Origin: an uncultured Acetatifactor sp.
GTDB lineage: Bacteria > Bacillota > Clostridia > Lachnospirales > Lachnospiraceae
DNA: 47,953 bases
NCBI GenBank assembly: GCA_947586055.1
Contig: CANPXL010000022.1
Span: forward strand, 1 to 47,953
Reading direction: 5' to 3'
Position 1 is the first letter of the stretch. Every line of letters begins with the position of its first letter. Under the pieces are notes generated by a model. The model saw nothing but the letters and a program-made list of their open reading frames with translations, had not been told where the DNA came from and searched no databases. Below, piece after piece: positions 16,249 to 24,157 of this stretch. The translations under genes and the position numbers were made by a program.

Positions 16249-17672
16249 AAAAGACGCTTTATCTGAAATTTATCCTCGCCTATTTTATTTTTGGCGTATT
16301 CAGCTTCATCATCGTCACCACGTTTGTGCCGAACATGACCAGAGATCACTTAATCCGGGAAAAGGCGAAATCTCTTTATTCGGAAGCGACTCTTATCGCG
16401 GGCACTTACGCCAGCGGCCTCTATGCCAGCGAGACCGATCTGGAAACCGTGAAAACGCAGCTTGACGCGCTTTCCGTCTACATGGGCTCCGCTATCCGGA
16501 TCATCAATCCCTCCGGGCGTCTGGTGCTCGACACAAATCTGCCGCTAAACGTGGAGGACGTGGTGATGATCGAAGGCTTTGATCCCACCGTGACCCACGG
16601 TTCCTATTACATCGTGGACCGTTTTTTTGATACCTTTGAATCCGATATGCTGACGGTGCTCGCTCCCATCAACTACAATTATAAGATAAAGGGCTATGTC
16701 GTGATCCACTGTGATCTCAAAGACATCCAGAAATCCTGCAACAGTCTTTTAAATATTTCCTATATCACGCTTGCGATCCTGCTTCTGCTTTCACTGATCA
16801 TCCTGATCTTTTTTACGGAATTTGTCTATGTACCGCTGCGCAAAATCACCCATGCGACGGAACAGTACGCCGCCGGAAATATGCATTATGAGTTTCAGGT
16901 GGAAAGCGACGACGAGATCGGATATCTGGCCGCCTGTCTCGGCTATATGGCAAGTCAGATCGCAGGCGCAGAGGATGATCAGAAAAAGTTCGTGGCCAAC
17001 GTATCCCACGACTTCCGCTCCCCCCTGACCTCCATCCGGGGGTATCTGGACGCCATGCTGGACGGAACCATTCCGCCGGATCAGTATCCGAAATACCTTG
17101 AGATCGTGTTAAACGAGACGGAGCGGCTGACCAAGCTCACCAACAGTCTCCTGACCCTGAACAACCTGAACACAAAAGGCATGCTGCTGGACTGGTCCGA
17201 TTTTGACATCAATCAGGTCATCCGGAGCACGGCCGCTTCCTTTGAGGGAACCTGCAGACAGAAAGCAATCTCAATCGAACTGATCCTCACCGGGGAGGAA
17301 ATGCTGGTTCACGCCGACATGGGAAAGATCCAGCAGGTTTTGTATAACCTGATCGACAACGCCATCAAGTTCAGCCACCATGATTCCGTTATCAGGATAG
17401 AAACCTCCCTGAAAAAGAACAAGCTCTTCGTATCCGTAAAGGATACGGGAATCGGCATTCCAAAGGATGACCTGAAGCTGATCTGGAACCGCTTTTACAA
17501 ATCCGACCTGTCCCGGGGAAAAGATAAGCGCGGAACCGGTCTGGGGCTTTCCATCGTAAAGGAGATCCTGAACAGCCACAACGAAAACATCAATGTCATC
17601 AGCACCGAAGGGGCGGGAACCGAGTTTATCTTTTCGCTGGCCCTAGCCGCGCAGACAGAAGAGGAAGACTGA
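16245..17672 (+). CDS. Membrane sensor histidine kinase, partner of the adjacent regulator, 475 aa
   Basis: Layout: TM1 at about 7-28, an extracellular domain at 29-165, TM2 at 168-190, HAMP at about 190-243, HisKA with the phosphoacceptor in FVANVSHDFRSPLTSIRGY, and an ATPase with N box YNLIDNAIKF, G1 DTGIGIP and G2 GTGLGLS. The start overlaps the regulator's stop by four bases, so the two proteins should be made in a coupled fashion. The signal is unknown; the extracellular domain is small and PAS/Cache-like in size. Confidence 0.92.
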   Translation: MKKTLYLKFILAYFIFGVFSFIIVTTFVPNMTRDHLIREKAKSLYSEATLIAGTYASGLYASETDLETVKTQLDALSVYMGSAIRIINPSGRLVLDTNLPLNVEDVVMIEGFDPTVTHGSYYIVDRFFDTFESDMLTVLAPINYNYKIKGYVVIHCDLKDIQKSCNSLLNISYITLAILLLLSLIILIFFTEFVYVPLRKITHATEQYAAGNMHYEFQVESDDEIGYLAACLGYMASQIAGAEDDQKKFVANVSHDFRSPLTSIRGYLDAMLDGTIPPDQYPKYLEIVLNETERLTKLTNSLLTLNNLNTKGMLLDWSDFDINQVIRSTAASFEGTCRQKAISIELILTGEEMLVHADMGKIQQVLYNLIDNAIKFSHHDSVIRIETSLKKNKLFVSVKDTGIGIPKDDLKLIWNRFYKSDLSRGKDKRGTGLGLSIVKEILNSHNENINVISTEGAGTEFIFSLALAAQTEEED

Positions 17673-17703
17673 CCGGCAGGGCCAAAAACTCACGTCTGAA
17701 AAC

Positions 17704-18450
17704 TCAGATATCCAGTATTTCGTAAAGGTACTGGTTCGCTTCTTTTCCCACCCTGGTCAGCGTGCCGGTGAAATAAAGGATATTCAACACAGACTGGGCA
17801 ATTTCCATGGGAATGCGCGCCGCTTTTGCGAACTGTTTCGAGGTAAAGGGCGTATCCAGCCCTTCCGGTATAAACTGCCTGTAATCCTTAAGGCTGTCGA
17901 CGGCGATTTCCTCTATGATCGCGGTGGGAACCCGGTCATAAGTTTCCGACTCCAGGGTTTTGTTCCAGGGACCGTAATTCACCAGCCTGTACTCCTGTAC
18001 CGCAAGCAGCAGGATCCTCAGCCTGAAATTCGGATCCTTTAAATACATCTTAATCTTGTAAAGCTCCGGAAACACCAGATATTTGTTTCCTTTTCTCGGG
18101 GATTTTCTCATCTTTACAAATCTTCCCGTCTCCCCGTCGAGAAGCACCAGCGTTTTTTCGGCCGTAATGGGATGAACCACCGTCACCTCGTGCCGGGGCA
18201 GAAAAACGCCAAGCTTCTCCCGAAGCTTGTCCATCTGGCGGGTCTGGATCTCGATGATCTTCCCGTCGGAACAGATATCCGCCACGAAATTGTCCACCGG
18301 GATCTCCTGACGGCTTTCGTCAGGTTCATAATAATTTTTCAAAATGGCGTGGACGGATTTCTCCGAAAGCGTACCGATCCCAAGCTTCGGTCTGACGCTT
18401 TCCATAATTTTTTTCTTTGCCTGCTCAAAAGCTTCCATATCCGGCTGCAT
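17704..18450 (-). CDS. Unrecognised protein with PD-(D/E)XK-like motif and winged-helix-like C-terminus, 248 aa
   Basis: I chose ATG 18450 (MQPDMEAFEQ), with AGGATGAGG a few bases upstream; ATG 18459 is possible. Longer forms are open but have unlike composition. The N-terminal domain (about 25-130) has Asp58 in FVADIC and Glu67-Ile-Gln69 in KIIEIQT, spaced like the D-Xn-E-X-K/Q signature of restriction-endonuclease-like folds, and basic residues follow (MRKSPRKGNK). The C-terminal 50 residues (TSKQFAKAARIPMEIAQSVL and TGTLTRVGK) look like a winged helix. There is no signal peptide. It stands alone between two signal-transduction loci. Function is unknown; nuclease activity is inference from motif shape only. 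Confidence 0.75.
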   Translation of the reverse strand: MQPDMEAFEQAKKKIMESVRPKLGIGTLSEKSVHAILKNYYEPDESRQEIPVDNFVADICSDGKIIEIQTRQMDKLREKLGVFLPRHEVTVVHPITAEKTLVLLDGETGRFVKMRKSPRKGNKYLVFPELYKIKMYLKDPNFRLRILLLAVQEYRLVNYGPWNKTLESETYDRVPTAIIEEIAVDSLKDYRQFIPEGLDTPFTSKQFAKAARIPMEIAQSVLNILYFTGTLTRVGKEANQYLYEILDI

Positions 18451-18500
18451 TTTCCTCATCCTTTCGTAACTGAAAAATTTCTCTTCCGTTCTTTTTAGAA

Positions 18501-18509
18501 AGTATATCA
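18501..18509 (-). promoter_or_regulatory. Extended -10 element before the PD-(D/E)XK-like gene
   Basis: On the minus strand TGATATACT is an extended -10 (TGnTATACT), about 50 bases before the preferred start. The -35 region is weak. Confidence 0.4.
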
Positions 18510-18546
18510 TGAAATGGCGAAAAAGGCGAGCAAAACGAAAAGGAAC

Positions 18547-18575
18547 TTGGAAAATCCGAAGACTTCTGTTATACT
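18547..18575 (+). promoter_or_regulatory. Promoter of the LytTR regulator operon
   Basis: TTGGAA (18547-18552) and TATACT (18570-18575) are 17 bases apart. The leader to ATG 18641 would be about 60 bases. Confidence 0.65.
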
Positions 18576-18640
18576 GTATTCGCCGTAAGGGGAAACTGCA
18601 ACAGGAAAAATGCATTGTCATAAAATACCGGGGGCATGTT

Positions 18641-19336
18641 ATGTCAGTAAACATCTGTATCTGTGACGACTCTTCGCAGGGGCGCGCGTCCGTCAGCCGT
18701 CTTGTTTCGGACTGGGCGCGGCAGTCCGGTCAGGACGTGAGAATCACGGAATTTCCTACCGCCGAAGCCTTTTTATTCAGGTATGAGGAACTTGCGCCGG
18801 ACATTGTTCTGCTTGATATCGAAATGCCGGGGATGAACGGCGTGGAGCTTGCGAAACGCCTTCGGGCGGAAAACAAGCTGATTCAGATCATTTTTATCAC
18901 AGGCTACTCGGAATATATTGCCGAGGGGTATGAGGTGGCGGCGCTGCATTATCTTCTGAAGCCGGTTTCGCCCCAAAAACTTTTTTCCACGCTGGACCGC
19001 GCCATGGAAAAGCTCGCAACCGATGGCAGGAAGCTTGTGATCACAACCTCCGCGGAGACCGTGCTCCTTCCCATCTATGAGATCCGTTACATCGAGGTGG
19101 TCAAAAATTATATCACCCTCCACGGGGAAAGTGACTATACCATAAAAAAGACCCTGAAGGAGATCGAGGGGGAGCTGGACGAGCGGTTCCTGCGGGTGGG
19201 AAGGTCCTATATCGTTAATCTGCGCTTTGTCTCCCGCGTGACCCGGACGGAGCTCTTTCTGCGAGGGGGAGAGACCGTTCCCCTTCCCCGGGGCGCTTAC
19301 GAGATGGTCAACCGGGCGATCATCCGGCTGAAATGA
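18641..19336 (+). CDS. LytTR-family response regulator (AgrA/LytR type), 231 aa
   Basis: The receiver (residues 3-118) has CICDDS, the phosphorylated Asp in VLLDIEMPGMNG and Lys in LLKPVSP. The LytTR DNA-binding domain (about 133-231) has IRYIEVVKNYITLHGES, FLRVGRSYIVNL and the end VPLPRGAYEMV. LytTR proteins bind two 9-bp direct repeats about 21 bp apart, and such a pair lies before the ABC genes at 20186-20215. ATG 18641 is preferred because the receiver starts at once; upstream in-frame sequence lacks domain similarity. It is followed 28 bases later by a GHKL kinase, its likely partner. Confidence 0.9.
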   Translation: MSVNICICDDSSQGRASVSRLVSDWARQSGQDVRITEFPTAEAFLFRYEELAPDIVLLDIEMPGMNGVELAKRLRAENKLIQIIFITGYSEYIAEGYEVAALHYLLKPVSPQKLFSTLDRAMEKLATDGRKLVITTSAETVLLPIYEIRYIEVVKNYITLHGESDYTIKKTLKEIEGELDERFLRVGRSYIVNLRFVSRVTRTELFLRGGETVPLPRGAYEMVNRAIIRLK

Positions 19337-19364
19337 TTTGACGCATGCTTTCAGAGGTGACAAC

Positions 19365-20042
19365 ATGAAACTATCCCGAAGAACCAACCGAAAAGTTGAG
19401 ACATACCAGCAGGAGCTTTTGAAAACCCACTTTGCCGAGGTGGACAATATGTACCGGAAGATGCGGGGCTGGCGGCATGATTACCGCAACCACATCCAGG
19501 TCTTAAAGACCTACGCCGAAAAGGGCGATCTTCCGGCGGTCATAGCCTATCTCGACGAACTGGAGACCGACCTGTACACCGTGGACACGGTGATCAAGAC
19601 CGGCAATCCCATGACGGACGCCATCTTAAATTCCAAGATCGCTCTTGCCGCAGACCGTGGGATCCGCGTGGAGGCGGACGCCCATATTCCCGCGCTCTTA
19701 CGCTTTTCCGCGGTGGATCTCTGCACGATTCTGGGAAATCTCTTCGACAACGCCATCGAGGCCAGCGTCTCCCTGCCGCCTGAGAAACGGTTGATCCGGG
19801 TCTACATGGACATGAAGGGCGTTCAGCTCTACATTTCTTTTTTAAATTTCACGGACCGGGGCAAGCTGAAAAAGACCGGCGCGCTTTTTCCCAGCACCAA
19901 GGGCGGCGACCACGGGCTTGGTCTGGAAAGGATCGACTCGGTGGTGGAGAAGCTGGGCGGATATCTGTCCCGGAACTCGGAGGAAGGAGCTTTTACCACG
20001 GAGATCCTGCTTCCTGAAGCTATCAAAGAAGGGACGGAGTAA
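19365..20042 (+). CDS. Soluble GHKL-type histidine kinase without sensor domain, 225 aa
   Basis: ATG 19365 follows AGAGGTG about six bases upstream. A short N-terminal helix leads into the phosphoacceptor motif WRHDYRNHIQVLK (His near residue 36). The AgrC-like ATPase follows, with ILGNLFDNAIEA and GDHGLGLERI. There is no transmembrane segment or extracellular domain, unlike AgrC or CitA-type kinases, so the protein should be cytoplasmic. It may sense an internal cue, dimerise with another protein, or rely on the ABC transporter downstream. It forms one unit with the LytTR regulator. Confidence 0.85.
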   Translation: MKLSRRTNRKVETYQQELLKTHFAEVDNMYRKMRGWRHDYRNHIQVLKTYAEKGDLPAVIAYLDELETDLYTVDTVIKTGNPMTDAILNSKIALAADRGIRVEADAHIPALLRFSAVDLCTILGNLFDNAIEASVSLPPEKRLIRVYMDMKGVQLYISFLNFTDRGKLKKTGALFPSTKGGDHGLGLERIDSVVEKLGGYLSRNSEEGAFTTEILLPEAIKEGTE

Positions 20043-20113
20043 CAAGCATCGGAGTAAAAAAGCGCCGTCCCTTACTTACCGTACCTTTTCAACGCATTTC
20101 TCGGCGCCGGTCT

Positions 20114-20133
20114 CCCGGCCTGCGCGGGCCGGG
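20114..20133 (+). terminator. GC-rich hairpin after the kinase gene, possible terminator
   Basis: CCCGGCC and GGCCGGG pair around TGCGCG. A TTTTTT run comes only about 20 bases later, so this may be a weak or Rho-type terminator. A second pairing, AAGGGACGG with CCGTCCCTT, spans the stop codon of the kinase gene. Confidence 0.35.
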
Positions 20134-20185
20134 CGGAATAAGATCCGGCTCTTTTTTCTGCGATCCGGTTTTCGTTTTCCTGCGA

Positions 20186-20215
20186 TTCGTCCCCCGGAAA
20201 ATACATTTCGTCCCC
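20186..20215 (+). promoter_or_regulatory. Candidate LytTR operator: two 9-bp direct repeats
   Basis: TTCGTCCCC occurs at 20186-20194 and again at 20207-20215, a period of 21 bp (9 bp plus 12 bp spacer). Known LytTR regulators bind direct repeats with this geometry. The second copy ends 27 bases before a consensus -10 box, a usual activator position. The LytTR gene lies just upstream. Confidence 0.55.
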
Positions 20216-20242
20216 AAAAAATTTTTTTCGGATTTTCTGTTC

Positions 20243-20248
20243 TATAAT
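20243..20248 (+). promoter_or_regulatory. -10 box of the ABC exporter operon
   Basis: TATAAT is a perfect -10 about 50 bases before the ATG at 20299. No recognisable -35 box is present (only a T-run), which fits a promoter needing an activator. Confidence 0.55.
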
Positions 20249-20298
20249 CAGACTGTTACAAAATTTACCGGATAACCTGTAAGACGAGGTGACAAACG

Positions 20299-22173
20299 AT
20301 GTCTAAAAAAAGAAACAATGTTCCAGGAGAGGAACGCCAGAAAGAAAAACCCCAATACGGTATGGCCCGATGCGTGGGCTTTATGTTTTCCCGGGCCATG
20401 CGCTATCGGAAGGAAGTGCCGATCCTTTTGTTTTTTCAGATCGCCTTCAACATCTCCAGCGGGATATTCGGGTTTTACTTATCTCCCATGATCCTTGCCC
20501 GGCTGGAGGCGAGAAGTCCCTTAAACGAACTTTTACTGACCGCGGGTTTTCTGATCGGGGGATGTTTTCTCTCCGACGCGGCAGTGTCGGTTCTGGGAAA
20601 CGGAATGGGAAGATGGGGCATAAAGGCGGCATATCAGGGGGAACTGAGAAGCCATATCCTTCAGGAGATATGCAATAAGAGTGCCGATACCTCCTACTGC
20701 AACTGCCTGGACACCAGGTGGCAGAGACTGGCGAAACGGGCCAGAAACTGCTGCAACAGCAACAGCTCCGCCTGTGAAGGGATCTGGCATACCCTTCAGA
20801 ACCTGGGGGTGGGGATTTTCCTGTTTTGTTTTTTCACAGCCATGCTGACCCATATCCACCCTCTGATCTTCGGGGTGACGGCGGCGTTCTGTCTGCTTGA
20901 CTTTATCGTATCCTCCTATGTCTATCGGTACAATTACCGGCACCGGGAGGAACTGTCCCATCTGGACAGGCAGACCTGGTACCTGTTGGAACTTCCCCGG
21001 GATCTGTCCGTGGCGAAGGATATCAGGCTTTTTGGTCTTGAGAGCTGGATCCGGCGGCTGACCGACAAGGCTTTTCTGGCCCGTCAGGCTTACGGCAAGC
21101 GGGAGCATACCTTTTACCTGATCGGGACTTTTTCCAGCACGGTCCTGGAATTTTTAAGGACGGGAGCCGCCTGTCTGATCCTGCTCCGTATGTGCCTGGA
21201 CAGAAGTTTAAGCGCGGCAGAATTTATGCTCTATTTTTCCGCGGTCAGCTCTTTTAACGGACAGTTGAGCGGCGTGCTGAACAGTATGCTGGAACTGAGA
21301 AACTATTGTCTGGAACTTTCCAGTCTCATGGAATTTCTGTTTTACCGGGAACCCTTCCGCTTTGGGGGCGGGATCCCGGTGCCGGAGGACGATACTTACG
21401 AGATCCGGCTGGAACAGGTAAGCTATACCTACCCGGGAGCGGAGAAAAAGACCATCGACGGCTTAAGCCTTACCGTTGGGAAGGGGGAAAAGGTGGCGGT
21501 GGTGGGATTAAACGGCGCGGGGAAAACCACGCTGGTAAAGCTGATGACCGGGCTTCTGGATCCGGACGAGGGACGGGTCCTGTGTAACGGGATCGATATC
21601 CGGGAGTTTGACCGGAAGGAATATTACCGGCTGTTCTCGGCGGTGTTTCAGGCCTATAACCTCTTTGATATCACCGTGGCGGAGACGGTGGCCCAGTCCG
21701 CCCAAAATGTGGACCGGGAAAGGGTGAGGGACTGCATCGAAAAGGCCGGGCTTACGAAGACGGTGGAGGAACTTCCCGCGGGACTTGATACCCATCTGGG
21801 GCGCAGCGTGTACCTGGACGGCGTACTGCTCTCCGGCGGCCAGTACCAGAAGCTTTTGCTGGCCCGGGCCCTCTATAAGAATGGGGCGGTGCTGGTGCTG
21901 GACGAGCCCACGTCGGCTTTAGATCCCCTGGCGGAAAGCGATCTGTATCACAAGTATCATGAGATGACAGCGGGGAAGACCTCGGTCTTCATCTCCCACC
22001 GGCTTGCCTCCACCCGGTTCTGCGACAGGGTCCTTTATCTGGAGAAAGGAAAGATCGCCGAGGAAGGCACCCACGAGCTTCTTGTGGCAAAGGGCGGGAA
22101 GTACGCTCATATATTTGAGATCCAGTCCAGATATTATCAGGAGGGAGGAGAATTTTATGCAGGACAAAACTGA
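20299..22173 (+). CDS. ABC exporter half-transporter with Cys-rich coupling region, 624 aa
   Basis: An ATP-driven exporter subunit with transmembrane domain (about 35-330) fused to a nucleotide-binding domain (about 370-600). Visible are Walker A GLNGAGKTT, Q-loop FQAYNLF, signature LSGGQYQK, Walker B VLVLDEPTSALDP and His switch ISHRLAS. All catalytic residues are intact. Unusually, six cysteines sit at residues 125, 134, 136, 151, 152 and 159, in the cytoplasmic part that normally contacts the ATPase domain. ATG 20299 follows GAGGTGA. It overlaps the second half-transporter by 17 bases, so they should form a heterodimer. The substrate is unknown; no peptide precursor gene is seen nearby. 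Confidence 0.9.
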   Translation: MSKKRNNVPGEERQKEKPQYGMARCVGFMFSRAMRYRKEVPILLFFQIAFNISSGIFGFYLSPMILARLEARSPLNELLLTAGFLIGGCFLSDAAVSVLGNGMGRWGIKAAYQGELRSHILQEICNKSADTSYCNCLDTRWQRLAKRARNCCNSNSSACEGIWHTLQNLGVGIFLFCFFTAMLTHIHPLIFGVTAAFCLLDFIVSSYVYRYNYRHREELSHLDRQTWYLLELPRDLSVAKDIRLFGLESWIRRLTDKAFLARQAYGKREHTFYLIGTFSSTVLEFLRTGAACLILLRMCLDRSLSAAEFMLYFSAVSSFNGQLSGVLNSMLELRNYCLELSSLMEFLFYREPFRFGGGIPVPEDDTYEIRLEQVSYTYPGAEKKTIDGLSLTVGKGEKVAVVGLNGAGKTTLVKLMTGLLDPDEGRVLCNGIDIREFDRKEYYRLFSAVFQAYNLFDITVAETVAQSAQNVDRERVRDCIEKAGLTKTVEELPAGLDTHLGRSVYLDGVLLSGGQYQKLLLARALYKNGAVLVLDEPTSALDPLAESDLYHKYHEMTAGKTSVFISHRLASTRFCDRVLYLEKGKIAEEGTHELLVAKGGKYAHIFEIQSRYYQEGGEFYAGQN

Positions 22174-24055
22174 TAAGTTAAGCTGGCCGGAGGCTGTGAG
22201 GGTCAATATCCGGGCGATCCGGCTTCTTGCCTCCAAAAATAAGCTGCTGTTTCCCTACGCCGTCCTGAAAGCGCTGATGGATACGGTTTCCACTTACCTG
22301 TCCATTTTTCTCATGGCAAGGCTGATCGGGGAACTGGCGGGGGAAAGGCGGGGAGACGTCCTGATCTTCTGGGTCCTTGCAGGGATCCTGTCGAAGGCTG
22401 CCTTCGGGATCGCAGGAGGGCTTATGTATCACGCCTATGAGGTCCGCAGTGCTCTTTTCTGGAACAACATGAAACGGATCGAGGACGAAAAGTTCCTTTC
22501 CATGGATTACTGCGATGTGGAAGACCAGAAGGTCCGGGACCTCTACGACCAGATCTGTCAGAACGCCAACTGGAGCGGCTGGGGATTCTTAAAGATCCAT
22601 TGGAATTTCCAGGACTTTGTCCGAAATTCCTTCTCTGTGATCGGCGCGGTGGGAATGTCAGTGGGGCTGTTTACCAGCAGGGTTCCGGAGGAAAGCGGCC
22701 TGGCTTTTTTAAACCATCCCCTGACGGCACTGGGCTTCCTTGCGGCCATGTTCCTGACCGCCCTGATCGCTCCCTGGCAGGAGGCGAAGAACACGGAAAA
22801 ACGTGCCTCCCTTGCCGATTCCGCAAGGCTGGGAAACCGTCTGTTTTCCCATTTCGGATTTATGAGTCATTATGCGGACGCCATGGCGGAGTACCGGATG
22901 TATCCCCAGGCGGAGATCGCCGAATATTACAGCTGGAAAGAAAAAAGTTTCCTTGTGGGCGGGGTCTTTGACAAGTATGGCAAAGGCGTCGGGGGAGTCC
23001 GCGCTGCGGTAAAGGTTCTGGGAGAAAAACTCCTTCTGTGCATCATCTACCTGTTTGTGTGCCTGAAAGCCTGGGGAGGAGCCTTCGGCATCGGGGAGGT
23101 CACCCAGTATGTGGGCGCGATCAGCCAGCTGGTCCTCGGCCTGACAGCCTTTTTATCCATAGCAAATGAGCTGCGGGTCAACGCCGGATTTGTGAAAAAG
23201 ATTTTTGAATTTTTAGACCTGCCGAACCGGATGTATCAGGGGACGCTGACCACCGAAAAACGGCGGGACAGGAAATACAACGTGGAGTTTCGCAACGTCA
23301 GTTTCCGGTATCCCAATACCGAGCGCTGGGCGCTGAAAAATGTGTCGGTCTGCTTTGAGGTGGGGAACAAGCTTGCTGTTGTGGGCGAGAACGGCTCGGG
23401 GAAATCCACCTTTATCAAACTTCTCTGCCGTCTGTACGATCCTCAGGAGGGGGAGATCCTCCTAAACGGCGTGAATATCAAAAAGTACCGCTATGAGGAA
23501 TATATGGCCATCTTTTCGGTGGTGTTCCAGGATTTCTGGCTGATGGCCCACAGGATAGGACAGAACGTGGCGGGCTCCTGCGACGTGGACGAGGCCCGAG
23601 CCGTAAAGTGCCTGGAGGACGCGGGTTTCGGAGAGCGGCTGAAGGAGCTTCCGGAGGGGCTGAATACCTGGCTCTATAAGGATTTTGACGAGGACGGGAT
23701 CCAGATCTCCGGCGGCGAGCGGCAGAAGATCGCCATCGCCCGGGCCCTTTATAAGGACGCGCCCTTTATCGTTCTGGACGAACCCACCGCCAGCCTGGAT
23801 CCCGTGGCGGAGGCGGAGATCTACCAGAAATTTGACGCGATCTCCGGCGACCGCACCGCGATCTACATCAGCCATCGCCTGTCAAGCTGCCGGTTCTGTA
23901 AGGAGATACTGGTGTTTGAGGACGGCGGGATTATCCAGCGTGGGAGCCACGAGGAACTTTTAGCGGCCCCGGGAAAATACCGGGATCTCTGGGAGGCTCA
24001 GGCGCAGTATTACGAGAAGGCGAAGCAGTATGAGGAAGATAAAAAATATCTGTAA
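22157..24055 (+). CDS. ABC exporter half-transporter, partner of the preceding one, 632 aa
   Basis: ATG 22157 is marked by GGGAGGAG about six bases upstream and lies within the end of the previous gene. The transmembrane domain (about 25-340) is followed by a nucleotide-binding domain with Walker A GENGSGKST, Q-loop VFQDFWLM, signature ISGGERQK, Walker B FIVLDEPTASLDP and His switch ISHRLSS. Both NBDs of the pair look competent, unlike many heterodimeric exporters with one degenerate site. It lies head-on to replication. The promoter and LytTR-like repeats before the first subunit suggest control by the adjacent two-component pair. Confidence 0.9.
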   Translation: MQDKTDKLSWPEAVRVNIRAIRLLASKNKLLFPYAVLKALMDTVSTYLSIFLMARLIGELAGERRGDVLIFWVLAGILSKAAFGIAGGLMYHAYEVRSALFWNNMKRIEDEKFLSMDYCDVEDQKVRDLYDQICQNANWSGWGFLKIHWNFQDFVRNSFSVIGAVGMSVGLFTSRVPEESGLAFLNHPLTALGFLAAMFLTALIAPWQEAKNTEKRASLADSARLGNRLFSHFGFMSHYADAMAEYRMYPQAEIAEYYSWKEKSFLVGGVFDKYGKGVGGVRAAVKVLGEKLLLCIIYLFVCLKAWGGAFGIGEVTQYVGAISQLVLGLTAFLSIANELRVNAGFVKKIFEFLDLPNRMYQGTLTTEKRRDRKYNVEFRNVSFRYPNTERWALKNVSVCFEVGNKLAVVGENGSGKSTFIKLLCRLYDPQEGEILLNGVNIKKYRYEEYMAIFSVVFQDFWLMAHRIGQNVAGSCDVDEARAVKCLEDAGFGERLKELPEGLNTWLYKDFDEDGIQISGGERQKIAIARALYKDAPFIVLDEPTASLDPVAEAEIYQKFDAISGDRTAIYISHRLSSCRFCKEILVFEDGGIIQRGSHEELLAAPGKYRDLWEAQAQYYEKAKQYEEDKKYL

Positions 24056-24082
24056 ATGTACGTCTGGGATTTCCGCAGAGCA

Positions 24083-24111
24083 TTTTACTTTTTTCAAAAA
24101 GCGGCTATAAT
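24083..24111 (+). promoter_or_regulatory. Promoter of nagA
   Basis: TATAAT at 24106-24111 is preceded at 16-17 bases by TTTTAC/TTTACT (24083-24089). The leader to the ATG at 24158 is about 40 bases. Confidence 0.55.
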
Positions 24112-24120
24112 AAGATCAGA

Positions 24121-24136
24121 TTTCAGATAGCTGAAA
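24121..24136. promoter_or_regulatory. Operator-like inverted repeat after the nagA -10 box
   Basis: TTTCAG-ATAG-CTGAAA is a perfect 6-bp dyad centred about 10 bases downstream of the expected transcription start, a roadblock repressor position. It is not a GntR/NagR consensus I recognise. Confidence 0.4.
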
Positions 24137-24157
24137 AAATACAGAACGGGAAATAAT

